From positions 1 through 64,000 of the forward strand of contig NZ_PXYH01000005.1 of the NCBI RefSeq assembly GCF_003012795.1: DNA of 64,000 nucleotides, written 5' to 3'. Under the pieces are notes generated by a model. It was not told the DNA's origin. It worked only from the letters and a program-made list of their open reading frames with translations, and made no database searches. The DNA is from Zobellella taiwanensis (GTDB lineage Bacteria; Pseudomonadota; Gammaproteobacteria; Enterobacterales; Aeromonadaceae). The position numbers were made by a program, and so were the translations under genes. Of the stretch, positions 43,413 to 52,350 are shown piece by piece. How positions within the stretch are numbered: position 1 is the stretch's first letter; the number at the start of each line of letters is the position of its first letter.

Positions 43413-43454
43413 AGTCCCCAGTCCCCAGTCCCCAGTCCCCAGTCCCCAGTCCCC
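43413..43454. repeat. Six tandem AGTCCCC heptamers
   Basis: Exactly six 7-bp units, 42 bp, between the pflB stop and pflA. On the coding (minus) strand they read GGGGACT six times, giving G-tracts suited to G-quadruplex formation in DNA or in the pflB-pflA transcript. Related heptamers lie at 32467-32493, 32589-32617 and 52227-52333. Confidence 0.9.
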
Positions 43455-43459
43455 GTCTT

Positions 43460-45739
43460 TTACATCGACTCGGTAAAGGTCCGGGTGATCACATCCCGTT
43501 GCTGCTCGGGGGTCAGGGCGTTGAAGCGCACCGCGTAGCCCGACACCCTGATGGTCAGCTGGGGGTACTTGTCCGGATGCTCGATGGCGTCGAGCAGCAT
43601 CTCCCGGTTCATCACGTTGACGTTGAGGTGCTGGCCGCCCTCGCGTCCGGCCTGGTGATGGAAGTAACCGTCCATCAGCGCCGCCAGGTTGCGCTGCCGG
43701 CCCCCTTCATCCTTGCCCAGCGCCTTCGGCACTATGGAGAAGGTGTAGGAGATACCGTCCTTGGCGTGGCTGAAGGGCAGCTTGGCCACCGAGGTCAGCG
43801 ACGCCAGGGCGCCTTTTTCATCCCGGCCGTGCATGGGGTTGGCACCGGGGCCGAAGGGCTCGCCGGCGCGGCGGCCGTCCGGGGTGTTGCCGGTTTTCTT
43901 GCCGTACACCACGTTGGAGGTGATAGTCAGCACCGACTGGGTCGGAATGGCATCCCGGTAGCAGGGATGGGCCTTGATCTTGTCCATGAAACGGCGCACC
44001 AGATCGCAGGCGATGTCGTCCACCCGGTCGTCGTTGTTGCCGAATTTGGGGAAGTCACCCTCTATCTCGAAGTCCACCGCCAGTCCGGACTCGTCGCGCA
44101 CCGGTTTCACCCTGGCGTACTTGATGGCACTCAGGGAGTCGGCGGTTACCGACAGCCCGGCGATACCGCAGGCCATGGTGCGCACCACGTCCTTGTCGTG
44201 GAACGCCATCTGGATGGCCTCGTAGGCATACTTGTCGTGGCTGTAGTGGATCACGTTGAGGGCGGTCACGTACTGGGTGGCCAGCCAGTCCATCAGGCTG
44301 TCGAGGCGGCTCATCACCTGCTCATAATCCAGCACCTCGCCCTTGAGCGGCTCGGCCCTGGGGCCGACCTGGATGTGCAGCTTCTCGTCCACGCCGCCGT
44401 TGATGGCGTAGAGCAGGGTCTTGGCCAGGTTGGCGCGGGCACCGAAGAACTGCATCTGCTTGCCCACCACCATGGGCGACACGCAGCAGGCGATGGCGTA
44501 GTCGTCGGAGTCGAAGTCCGCGCGCATCAGATCGTCGTTCTCGTACTGGATGGCGGAGGTGTCGATAGAGACCTGGGCCACATAGTCCTTGAACGCCCGG
44601 GGCAGTTGCTCGGACCAGAGCACGGTCAGGTTCGGCTCCGGGCTCGGGCCCATGTTGTACAGGCTGTGCAGGTAGCGGAAGCTGGTCTTGGTGACCAGGG
44701 GGCGGCCGTCCAGGCCCATGCCGGCCAGGGACTCGGTGGCCCAGATGGGATCGCCCGAAAACAGCTCGTCGTACTCGGGGGTACGCAGGAAGCGCACCAT
44801 GCGCAGCTTCATGATGAAGTGATCCACCAGCTCCTGGGCCTGATCCTCGGTAATGGCGCCTTCTCGCAGATCCCGCTCGATATACACATCGAGGAAGGTG
44901 GAAGTGCGACCCAGGGACATGGCGGCGCCGTTCTGGGACTTGATGGCGGCCAGGTAGGCGAAGTAGAGCCACTGCACCGCTTCCCTGGCGGTGGCGGCGG
45001 GCCTGCCGATGTCAAAGCCGTAGCCGGCGGCCATGGTCTTGAGATCGGCCAGGGCGCGTACCTGCTCGGCCAGCTCTTCGCGCAGCTGCAGGGTACGGGA
45101 AAGATCGATACCCGCCTCCAGATCCGCCTGGGTGGCGACGAGCTGGGCCTTTTTGTCCTTGATCAGGAAGTCCACCCCGTAGAGGGCGCAGCGGCGGTAG
45201 TCGCCGATGATACGGCCACGGCCATAGGCGTCGGGGAGGCCGGTGAGAATGCCGGACTTGCGGCAGTTGAGGATGTCCTGGGTGTAGAGGTCGAATACCG
45301 CCTGGTTGTGGGTCTTGCGGTAGTCGGTGAAGATTTTGCTCACCTGCGGGTCCAGCTCGCGGCCATAGGCCTGGCAGGAGGCCTCGACCATGCGCACGCC
45401 GCCATAGGGCAGGATGGCGCGCTTGAGCGGCGCCTCGGTCTGCAGGCCGACCACCCGCTCCAGCTCCCGGTCGATGTAGCCGGGGGCATGGGAGGTGATG
45501 GTGGACGGATTGTCGGTGTCGAAGTCGAGCGGGGCGTGGGTGCGGTTTTCCTCGGCGATGCCGTTCATCACCTGCTCCCACAGGGCCAGGGTGGCCGGGG
45601 TGGGGCCGGCCAGGAAACGGCCGTCACCCTCGTAGGGGCGGTAGTTGGCCTGGATGAAGTCGCGCACATTGACCTGCTGTTGCCAGCCGTTGCCGGCAAA
45701 ACCGCGCCAGGCATGTTCGATGTTGTTGAGCTGTGCCAT
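43460..45739 (-). CDS. pflB: Formate C-acetyltransferase (pyruvate formate-lyase)
   Basis: A 759-residue glycyl-radical enzyme cleaving pyruvate with CoA to acetyl-CoA and formate under anaerobiosis. The active-site Cys pair is in [11 protein letters not shown], and the radical Gly in [13 protein letters not shown] near the C-terminus. Length is usual. No focA precedes it, unlike enteric focA-pflB. A perfect FNR box lies 94 bp upstream of the ATG. Formate produced here could be exported or used by the Fds complex encoded at the left end. Confidence 0.98.
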   Translation of the reverse strand: MAQLNNIEHAWRGFAGNGWQQQVNVRDFIQANYRPYEGDGRFLAGPTPATLALWEQVMNGIAEENRTHAPLDFDTDNPSTITSHAPGYIDRELERVVGLQTEAPLKRAILPYGGVRMVEASCQAYGRELDPQVSKIFTDYRKTHNQAVFDLYTQDILNCRKSGILTGLPDAYGRGRIIGDYRRCALYGVDFLIKDKKAQLVATQADLEAGIDLSRTLQLREELAEQVRALADLKTMAAGYGFDIGRPAATAREAVQWLYFAYLAAIKSQNGAAMSLGRTSTFLDVYIERDLREGAITEDQAQELVDHFIMKLRMVRFLRTPEYDELFSGDPIWATESLAGMGLDGRPLVTKTSFRYLHSLYNMGPSPEPNLTVLWSEQLPRAFKDYVAQVSIDTSAIQYENDDLMRADFDSDDYAIACCVSPMVVGKQMQFFGARANLAKTLLYAINGGVDEKLHIQVGPRAEPLKGEVLDYEQVMSRLDSLMDWLATQYVTALNVIHYSHDKYAYEAIQMAFHDKDVVRTMACGIAGLSVTADSLSAIKYARVKPVRDESGLAVDFEIEGDFPKFGNNDDRVDDIACDLVRRFMDKIKAHPCYRDAIPTQSVLTITSNVVYGKKTGNTPDGRRAGEPFGPGANPMHGRDEKGALASLTSVAKLPFSHAKDGISYTFSIVPKALGKDEGGRQRNLAALMDGYFHHQAGREGGQHLNVNVMNREMLLDAIEHPDKYPQLTIRVSGYAVRFNALTPEQQRDVITRTFTESM

Positions 45740-46125
45740 AAAACCTCCGCTGAACAGTGGGCGGCACCGCCGGGACCGGGGAGGGCGCCGCGCCGGATGC
45801 CTACAGACTACTGCCGAGGGGGTAGGCTGCCGTTGATCTGGATCAATCAGGAATTTTAATTTTGGTAATTTTACTACATTTTAGGCCTGGGCCAGGGTTA
45901 TAGCCGGTAGGCGCCATGTTCGCTAGAGTCTTGTGACTGTACATTGTCAAGCGCATTGGCGGTCGCCGGAGCCGTAATATCGGATTGAGCCCAGTGGGCT
46001 ATGATGGCGACAAGCAACGAAGATGCCATGGTGGCGACCCGGGTGCGCATCGGTGGCGGCCCCAGGCTTTTGTCAATCGCCGATTGTGCTAGAATGTGCG
46101 CACTTTTCTGCAAACAAGGATTCCC
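45740..46125. other. Divergent promoter region between pflB and ribH
   Basis: 386 bp without a convincing gene. It holds the FNR box at 45833-45846, an AT-rich patch (TTTTAATTTTGGTAATTTTACTAC, about 45852-45876) and, near ribH, a -10-like AGAATG at about 46091. No FMN riboswitch-like structure was recognised before ribH. Confidence 0.5.
45833..45846 (-). promoter_or_regulatory. FNR-binding site upstream of pflB
   Basis: TTGATCTGGATCAA matches the FNR consensus TTGAT-N4-ATCAA perfectly. It is centred about 100 bp before the pflB ATG and predicts oxygen-sensitive activation of pflB. Confidence 0.88.
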
Positions 46126-46593
46126 ATGAAGGTAATCGAAGGGCTGATGGCCGCGCCCGAGGCCAGGGTGGCCATTGTGGTCGCCCGTTTCAACAGCTTT
46201 ATCAACGACAGCCTGGTGGCCGGCGCCCTGGACGTGCTCAAGCGCCAGGGCCAGGTGCAGGACGACAATATCACCCTGGTCAAGGTACCGGGGGCGGTGG
46301 AAATCCCGCTGGTGTGCAAGAAGCTGGCCAAGGCAGGCAAGTACGACGCCATTATCGCCCTGGGTTGCGTCATCCGCGGCGGCACCTACCATTTTGACCT
46401 GGTGGCCAACGAAAACAGCAAGGGCATGGCCGGCGTCATGATGGAATTCGAAGTGCCCATCGCCTTTGGCGTGTTGACCACCGAAAACATCGAACAGGCC
46501 ATCGAGCGCGCCGGCACCAAGGCGGGCAACAAGGGCGCGGAAGCGGCCCTCAGCGCACTGGAAATGATCAACGTCCTGCAGTTGCTGGATTAA
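46126..46593 (+). CDS. ribH: 6,7-dimethyl-8-ribityllumazine synthase
   Basis: A 155-residue lumazine synthase: [62 protein letters not shown] (with the catalytic His) and [26 protein letters not shown]. It condenses the RibD/RibB products into lumazine. AAGGA precedes the ATG. Starts the ribH-nusB-thiL-pgpA run, here separated from ribBA by about 10 kb. Confidence 0.98.
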   Translation: MKVIEGLMAAPEARVAIVVARFNSFINDSLVAGALDVLKRQGQVQDDNITLVKVPGAVEIPLVCKKLAKAGKYDAIIALGCVIRGGTYHFDLVANENSKGMAGVMMEFEVPIAFGVLTTENIEQAIERAGTKAGNKGAEAALSALEMINVLQLLD

Positions 46594-46606
46594 GAGGAGT
46601 ACTGCA

Positions 46607-47017
46607 TTGAAACCGTCTGAACGCCGCAAGGCCCGTCGTCTCGCCACCCAGGCCATCTATCAGTGGCAAATGACCAAGGACAACGTGGCCGACATCGCCC
46701 AGCAGTTTGCGCTGGAGCAGGACACCAAGGGGGTGGATCTGGACTATTTCCGCGATCTGCTGTTTGGCGTTTCTGTTCATGCCGCCGAGCTGGATGGCGT
46801 CTTTTCTCCCTTCCTGTCCCGGCCACTGGCCGACCTGGACATGGTGGACAAGGCGGTGCTGCGGTTGGCCACTTACGAGCTGACCCGGCGTGAGGATGTG
46901 CCTTATCGGGTGGTGATCAACGAAGCCATCGAGCTGGCCAAGGCCTTTGCCGCCGAAGAGAGCCACAAGTTCGTCAACGGCGTGCTCGACAAGGTTGTCA
47001 AGCAGTTGAAAAAATAA
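46607..47017 (+). CDS. nusB: Transcription antitermination factor NusB
   Basis: A 136-residue Nus[80 protein letters not shown]. It binds boxA with S10 to support rRNA antitermination. TTG start at 46607 with AGGAG 7 nt upstream; 13 bp after ribH. Confidence 0.97.
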   Translation: MKPSERRKARRLATQAIYQWQMTKDNVADIAQQFALEQDTKGVDLDYFRDLLFGVSVHAAELDGVFSPFLSRPLADLDMVDKAVLRLATYELTRREDVPYRVVINEAIELAKAFAAEESHKFVNGVLDKVVKQLKK

Positions 47018-47032
47018 CGACAAGCATCGGGA

Positions 47033-47060
47033 AAAAGCCAGCAGCCGCTGGCTTTTCATT
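47033..47060 (+). terminator. Hairpin between nusB and thiL
   Basis: AAAGCCAGC (47034-47042) and GCTGGCTTT (47047-47055) form a nine-base stem followed by TCATTTTTC. Placed 9 bp before the thiL ATG, it would end or attenuate transcription within the operon and overlaps where a ribosome site should be; thiL itself lacks an obvious one. Confidence 0.65.
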
Positions 47061-47064
47061 TTTC

Positions 47065-48030
47065 ATGAACGAATTTGAAATAATAAAACACTATTTTACC
47101 GCCGACAGCGGCCGCAAGGACGTGCTGATGGGGCCGGGGGACGACTGCGCCCTGCTGCAGGTGCCGCCCCAGACCTGGTTGGCGGTGAGCACGGATACCC
47201 TGGTTGCCGGGGTGCACTTCTTCCCCGACATGGATCCGGTAGCCCTGGGCCACAAGGCCCTGGCGGTAAACCTGTCGGATCTGGCGGCCATGGGCGCCGA
47301 TCCGCGCTGGGTCTCGCTGGCGCTGACCCTGCCGTCGGCCGATGAAGGCTGGATAAAAGGCTTTTGTGCCGGCTTCTTCGAACTGGCGGAATATTACAAC
47401 GTGGCCCTGGTGGGCGGCGACATGACCAAAGGCCCCTTGTCCATCACGGTGACGGTGCACGGCACCCTGCCCGAGGGCAAGGGCCTGCGGCGCAGCGGTG
47501 CCCGGGCCGGGGACGGCATCTATGTCACCGGCACCCTGGGCGACGCGGCGCTGGGGCTGCAACAGCGGCTCGGGCAGGTGGCGGTGCCGGACGAGTACCT
47601 GGATTTTGTGCGTACCAAGTTTGAGCATCCCCATCCCCGCATCCTGGCCGGCCAGGCCCTGCGCGACATCGCCTCCAGCGCCCTGGATCTCTCCGACGGC
47701 CTGCTGGGGGATCTGGGCCACATTATGCGTGCCTCCGGAGTTCGTGCCCAGCTCGAGCTGGAGCAGTTGCCCCTGAGCGAGGCCATGCAGGCCGCGGTGC
47801 CGGCGGAGTCAGGCTGGGAGCTGGCCCTGACCGGCGGTGATGACTATGAGCTGTGCTTTACCGTGCCGGAAACCCATCGTGGCCTGCTGGATACCGCCCT
47901 GGCCCATTGCGGGGTCAAGTTTACCCGCGTCGGCCGTATCCTGGCCGGCGACCCTGGCGTGGAACTGCTGGCCGAGGGCAAGCCCTATCGGTTGCAGGCC
48001 CAGAGCTGGGATCATTTTCGGAGTGCCTGA
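47065..48030 (+). CDS. thiL: Thiamine-phosphate kinase
   Basis: A 321-residue PurM-like kinase making thiamine diphosphate. Typical motifs are MGPGDDCALL, STDTLVAGVHFFPDMDPVALGHKALAVNLSDLAAMGA, LVGGDMTKGPLSITVTVHG and ALDLSDGLLGDLGHIM, all binding Mg-ATP or phosphate. The start MNEFEIIKHYF fits the family although no Shine-Dalgarno is visible. Stop is directly followed by the pgpA ATG. Confidence 0.96.
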   Translation: MNEFEIIKHYFTADSGRKDVLMGPGDDCALLQVPPQTWLAVSTDTLVAGVHFFPDMDPVALGHKALAVNLSDLAAMGADPRWVSLALTLPSADEGWIKGFCAGFFELAEYYNVALVGGDMTKGPLSITVTVHGTLPEGKGLRRSGARAGDGIYVTGTLGDAALGLQQRLGQVAVPDEYLDFVRTKFEHPHPRILAGQALRDIASSALDLSDGLLGDLGHIMRASGVRAQLELEQLPLSEAMQAAVPAESGWELALTGGDDYELCFTVPETHRGLLDTALAHCGVKFTRVGRILAGDPGVELLAEGKPYRLQAQSWDHFRSA

Positions 48031-48510
48031 ATGAGAAAACCCGAGCTGGCGGCGCTCAGGCTGTCCAATCCGCTGCACCTGCTGGCCCTGGGCTTTGGCT
48101 CGGGGTTAAGCCCGGTGATGCCCGGCACCATGGGTACCCTGGCGGCCATTCCCCTTTACCTGCTGGTGCGGGGGCTGCCGCTGTGGGCCTATCTGGGTCT
48201 GCTGGTATTGGGCTTCCTGGCCGGCATCAAGATCTGCGAGGCGGCCACCCGGGCCATTGGCCGGCACGATCATGGCGCCATCGTGTGGGACGAGATCATC
48301 GGTTTCGGCATTACCATGATAGCGGCACCTGCGGGCTGGGGCTGGCTGGCGGCCGGCTTCGTGCTGTTCCGCTTCTTCGATATCGTCAAGCCCTGGCCCA
48401 TCCGCTGGTTCGATCGCCGGGTGCACGGCGGTTTCGGCATCATGCTCGACGACGTTATCGCCGGCCTGTTCGCCCTGGCCTGCCTGCAGGGGCTGGCGGC
48501 CTTTTACTGA
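48031..48510 (+). CDS. pgpA: Phosphatidylglycerophosphatase A
   Basis: A 159-residue membrane enzyme dephosphorylating phosphatidylglycerophosphate: LGFGSGLSPVMPGTMGTLAAIPLYLLV, AIVWDEIIGFGITMI, FVLFRFFDIVKPWPIRWFDRRVHGGFGIMLDDVIAGLFALACL. Three or four membrane segments. Last gene of ribH-nusB-thiL-pgpA. Confidence 0.97.
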   Translation: MRKPELAALRLSNPLHLLALGFGSGLSPVMPGTMGTLAAIPLYLLVRGLPLWAYLGLLVLGFLAGIKICEAATRAIGRHDHGAIVWDEIIGFGITMIAAPAGWGWLAAGFVLFRFFDIVKPWPIRWFDRRVHGGFGIMLDDVIAGLFALACLQGLAAFY

Positions 48511-48514
48511 CGCT

Positions 48515-48556
48515 ACGGGGAAGGGCCGCGCCTTCCCCGTCCTCCTTTATTTTCCC
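48515..48556 (+). terminator. Terminator after pgpA
   Basis: ACGGGGAAGG (48515-48524) and CCTTCCCCGT (48531-48540) pair perfectly around GCCGCG, followed by CCTCCTTTATTTT. It closes the ribH operon. Confidence 0.8.
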
Positions 48557-48908
48557 CCTGGCCGTGGCATGCCGCTGTCGTATCGGCACCGTGCCGATGT
48601 CTAGAGTAAAGTTACTATTCTATTCTTGTCCGTCCTGGATTATCTTGATGTGAAATCGTAGTCATAAATTCTGCATTAATTGTCATGTTTGATATTTGTT
48701 ACTGGATTTGTGAGCTGGCTCCGCATAACCGCAGTTCAGTTTGGACCCGGACGGGCTTACAATGCTTGCAAATGTTACTTTCTTGTTGCCGGGGTCCGGG
48801 TTGAAGGGTTGCCGCTCGGGGCTATAGTTAGGAAGCTCCCGTCGCCCAGGCCGGCACGGCCGGCGCAAGGATGCCGTATTGAGGGGAACTCCCCGCTTAA
48901 GGATGAAC
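48557..48908. other. Leader of the peptide ABC operon
   Basis: About 350 bp without a gene, AT-rich at 48640-48720. ACCCGGAC (48745-48752) and GTCCGGGT (48794-48801) are inverted repeats 41 bp apart and could form an mRNA stem. A short GGGGAACTCCCC palindrome lies just before the start of the ATPase gene. Confidence 0.4.
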
Positions 48909-50672
48909 ATGTCCCTGCTTGAAGTTAAGAACCTGCGGATTGAATATCCCTCCCGCCACGGCGTTATGGCCGCCGTCGACGAGCTGTCGTTCACCATCGA
49001 AAAAGGCGAAATCCTCGGCGTGGTCGGCGAGTCCGGCGCCGGCAAGTCGACCATCGGCAATGCCGTCATCGATCTGCTGAGCCCGCCCGGGCGCATCGCC
49101 AGCGGCGATGTCTACCTGGACGGGGAGAAAATTTCCGACCTGGCCCCCGCCGCCATCCGCGCCGTGCGCGGGCGTCGTATCGGTTTTATTTTCCAGGATC
49201 CCATGACCTCGCTCAATCCGCTGTTCACGGTGGAATACCAGATGGTCGAAACTCTGTTGGCCAACACCGGCATGAGCCGGGAGCAGGCCCGCCAGAAGGC
49301 GGTGTCGCTGCTCGATGCGGTGGGCATTCCCCAGCCCGAGCTGCGCATCAAACAGTATCCGCACCAGTTCTCCGGCGGCATGCGCCAGCGGGTGGTGATC
49401 GCCATCGCCCTGTCGTGCGATCCTGAGCTGATTATCGCCGACGAGCCCACCACGGCGCTGGATGTGTCCATCCAGGATCAGATCCTGACCCTGATCCGCA
49501 CCCTGTGCAAGGAGCGCAACGTGGGCTGCATGCTGGTCACCCACGACATGGGCGTGGTGTCGAACGTAACCGACCGGGTGGCGGTGATGTACCGCGGCCG
49601 GCTGGTGGAAATCGGTCCCACCAGCAAGGTGCTGGGCAGCCCCGAGCATGCCTACACCCAGAGCCTGATCTCCGCCGTGCCCCGTTCCGATATCAAGCTG
49701 CGCCGTTTTCCGCTGGTGTCCTATATCGAGGATGCCAGGGAAATGGCGAGCCTGGACCTGAAAACCCACTGGCTGGGCCAGAGCCAGGATCAGCGCCAGT
49801 ACCAGGGCGCCCTGCTCAGGGTGGAACACTGCAACCTGCGTTTTGTGACCAAGGATTCCTTTTTCCCTTCCCGGCGGGAATACCTGCAGGCCACCAACGA
49901 CGTCAGCTTTGAGATTTTCGAGGGCGAAACCTTTGGCCTGGTGGGAGAGTCGGGCTCCGGCAAGTCCACCATCGCCCGGGCCATCACCGGCCTCTATCCG
50001 CCCGATACCGGCAAAATCTGGTTCGAGGGCATAGAGCTGACCGCCATCAGGAGCGAGCAGGAGCGCCGTCCCCTGCGCCGGCAGATGCAGATGGTGTTTC
50101 AAAACCCTTATTCCTCCCTCAACCCGCGCATGCGGGTGGAAGACATCATCGCCGAGCCGATCCGCTTCCACCGGCTGGCCGGGAGCGAGGCGCAGATCCG
50201 CGGCATTGTGGCGGATTTGCTCGACTACGTGGGGCTGGGCCGGGCGGCGGGGGTAAAGTTTCCCCACGAGTTCTCCGGCGGCCAGCGCCAGCGTATTTCC
50301 ATCGCCCGGGCCCTGGCCACCCGACCCCGGCTGCTGATTTGCGACGAGCCCACCTCGGCGCTGGATGTCTCGGTACAGGCGCAAATTCTCAACCTGCTCA
50401 AGGATTTGCAGGATGAACTCAAGCTCACCATGCTGTTCATCAGCCACGATTTGCCGGTGATCCGGCAGATGTGCGACCGCATCGGGGTGATGAAAAAAGG
50501 CACCCTGGTGGAGGTGGCTCCGACCGAACAGCTGTTTACCCAAGCGGCGGATCCCTACAGCCGCTCGTTGATTTCCCTGATGCCCGAATTCAAGGGCATG
50601 TCCCGGAAAGGTCTGGATATTTCGGACGTGGCCGCTGGCCAAAACTCATCCCATCGACGGAGTGTTATATGA
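48909..50672 (+). CDS. Peptide-type ABC transporter, fused double ATPase
   Basis: A 587-residue fusion of two ABC ATPases (OppD/OppF or DppD/DppF-like, as in GsiA). Domain 1 has GESGAGKST, SGGMRQRVVIAIAL and DPELIIADEPTTALDVSIQDQIL; domain 2 (from about 305) has GESGSGKST, SGGQRQRISIARALATRP and LLICDEPTSALDVSVQAQIL. Each ends with the oligopeptide-specific C-terminal part (EHAYTQSLISAVP, ADPYSRSLISLMP). The ATG at 48909 has AAGGA 5 nt upstream. Its stop overlaps the start of the binding-protein gene. Confidence 0.95.
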   Translation: MSLLEVKNLRIEYPSRHGVMAAVDELSFTIEKGEILGVVGESGAGKSTIGNAVIDLLSPPGRIASGDVYLDGEKISDLAPAAIRAVRGRRIGFIFQDPMTSLNPLFTVEYQMVETLLANTGMSREQARQKAVSLLDAVGIPQPELRIKQYPHQFSGGMRQRVVIAIALSCDPELIIADEPTTALDVSIQDQILTLIRTLCKERNVGCMLVTHDMGVVSNVTDRVAVMYRGRLVEIGPTSKVLGSPEHAYTQSLISAVPRSDIKLRRFPLVSYIEDAREMASLDLKTHWLGQSQDQRQYQGALLRVEHCNLRFVTKDSFFPSRREYLQATNDVSFEIFEGETFGLVGESGSGKSTIARAITGLYPPDTGKIWFEGIELTAIRSEQERRPLRRQMQMVFQNPYSSLNPRMRVEDIIAEPIRFHRLAGSEAQIRGIVADLLDYVGLGRAAGVKFPHEFSGGQRQRISIARALATRPRLLICDEPTSALDVSVQAQILNLLKDLQDELKLTMLFISHDLPVIRQMCDRIGVMKKGTLVEVAPTEQLFTQAADPYSRSLISLMPEFKGMSRKGLDISDVAAGQNSSHRRSVI

Positions 50673-52222
50673 AAAAAGGACTCAATAAAGTCACCGCCGC
50701 GCTGCTTGCCGCCGGCTTTGCCTTCAGCCTGCAGGCGGCGGACATCACCATCGCCTATGACGCCGACCCGGTTTCCATGGACCCCCACGAGCAGTTGTCG
50801 GGAGCGACCCTGGAAATGTCGCACCTGATCTTCGATCCCCTGGTGCGCTGGACCAAGGATTTCGACTTCGAGCCCCGGCTGGCGGAGAAATGGGAGCGGA
50901 TTGACGACGAAACCATGCGTTTCCACCTGCGCCAGGGCGTCAAGTTCCATAGCGGCAACGACTTCACCGCCGACGACGTGATCTGGACCTTCAACCGGCT
51001 GAAGGAATCCCCCGACTTCAAGGCCATTTTCGAACCCTTTGCCGAGGCCAGGAAGGTGGACGATCATACCGTCGATCTGGTGACCAAGGGACCCTATCCC
51101 CTGGTGCTCAATACCGTGACCTACCTGTTCCCGATGGATGCCAAGTTTTACAGCGGCACCACGGCGGACGGCAAGGACAAGGCGGAAGTGGTCAAGCACG
51201 GCAGTTCCTTCGCTTCCACCAACACCTCGGGCACCGGGCCGTTCAAGCTCAAGTTCCGCCAGCAGGGGGTCAAGGTGGAATATGAGCGCCATGCCGACTA
51301 CTGGGACAAAAACTCGCCCGGCAACGTGGACCACATGACCCTGGTGCCGATCAAGGAAGACGCCACCCGGGTGGCGGCGCTGCTGGCCGGTGACGTGGAT
51401 TTCATCAAACCGGTGTCGCCCAACGATCACGACAGGGTCAAGGCCGCCCAGGGCGTCAAGCTGGTGACCGAACCCGGCACCCGCATCATCACCTTCCAGA
51501 TGAACCAGAACCGCTTTGAACCGTTCAAGGATGTGCGGGTGCGCCAGGCGGTGAACTACGCCATCAACCAGGAAGGCATCGTCCAGCGCATCATGCGCGG
51601 CTTCGCCACCACCGCCGGTCAGCAGCCGCCCGCCGGCTACCTGGGCCACAATCCCGAGCTCAAGCCCCAGTTCGATCTGGACAAGGCCAAGCAACTGATG
51701 GAAGAGGCCGGTTACCAGGACGGCTTCAAGATCAGCATGATCGCCCCCAACAACCGCTATGTGAACGACTTCCGCATCGCCGAGGCGGTGAAGGCGATGC
51801 TGGCGCGCATCAATATCGACGTGGATCTGAAGACCATGCCGGTGGCCCAGTACTGGCCGGAGTTTGACAAGTGCGCCGCCGACATGCTGATGATCGGCTG
51901 GCACTCCGACACCGAGGATACCGCCAACTTCTCCGAGTTCCTGACCATGACCCGCAACAGCGAAACCGGCCGGGGCCAGTATAACTGTGGTTACTACTCC
52001 AATCCGGAAGTGGACGGCCTGATCGAGTCCGCCAACCTGGAAACCGACACCGCCAAGCGGGAGGCGATGTTGCAGCGGGTGGAAAAAATCCTCTACGACG
52101 ACGCCGCTTTCGTTCCCCTGCACTGGCAGAACCTGGCCTGGGGAGCACGCAACAACGTTCAGGCCGAGCCCGTCGTCAACGCCATGGACTTCCCCTATCT
52201 GGGCGACCTGGTGGTCGAATAA
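50669..52222 (+). CDS. ABC transporter periplasmic peptide-binding protein (DppA/OppA family)
   Basis: A 517-residue SBP_bac_5 protein with a signal peptide (MKKGLNKVTAALLAAGFAFSLQAAD). Family features: YDADPVSMDPHEQLSGATLEMSHLIFDPLVRWTKDFDFEPRLAEKWERID, LRQGVKFHSGNDFTADDVIWTFNRL, VRVRQAVNYAINQEGIVQRIM. It should bind di- or oligopeptides or related ligands. Starts within the ATPase stop (ATGA). It is unusual that the ATPase comes first in the operon. Confidence 0.94.
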   Translation: MKKGLNKVTAALLAAGFAFSLQAADITIAYDADPVSMDPHEQLSGATLEMSHLIFDPLVRWTKDFDFEPRLAEKWERIDDETMRFHLRQGVKFHSGNDFTADDVIWTFNRLKESPDFKAIFEPFAEARKVDDHTVDLVTKGPYPLVLNTVTYLFPMDAKFYSGTTADGKDKAEVVKHGSSFASTNTSGTGPFKLKFRQQGVKVEYERHADYWDKNSPGNVDHMTLVPIKEDATRVAALLAGDVDFIKPVSPNDHDRVKAAQGVKLVTEPGTRIITFQMNQNRFEPFKDVRVRQAVNYAINQEGIVQRIMRGFATTAGQQPPAGYLGHNPELKPQFDLDKAKQLMEEAGYQDGFKISMIAPNNRYVNDFRIAEAVKAMLARINIDVDLKTMPVAQYWPEFDKCAADMLMIGWHSDTEDTANFSEFLTMTRNSETGRGQYNCGYYSNPEVDGLIESANLETDTAKREAMLQRVEKILYDDAAFVPLHWQNLAWGARNNVQAEPVVNAMDFPYLGDLVVE

Positions 52223-52226
52223 AACC

Positions 52227-52333
52227 GGGACTGGGGATTAGGGACTTGGGACTAGAACTTAACACCTAAGATCCTGAGTCGGGGTCTGGCAGGGGAGTCC
52301 CTTCCAGTCCCCAATCCCTGATCCCCAATCCCG
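52227..52333. repeat. Inverted heptamer blocks inside the ABC operon
   Basis: GGGACTGGGGATTAGGGACT (52227) is mirrored by AGTCCCTTCCAGTCCCCAATCCC and CCCCAATCCC up to 52333. The two blocks can fold into a long stem between the binding-protein gene and the first permease. Such intercistronic repeats often protect the upstream mRNA and favour more binding protein than permease. Confidence 0.75.
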
Positions 52334-52350
52334 AAGTTGGAACTTAAAAC

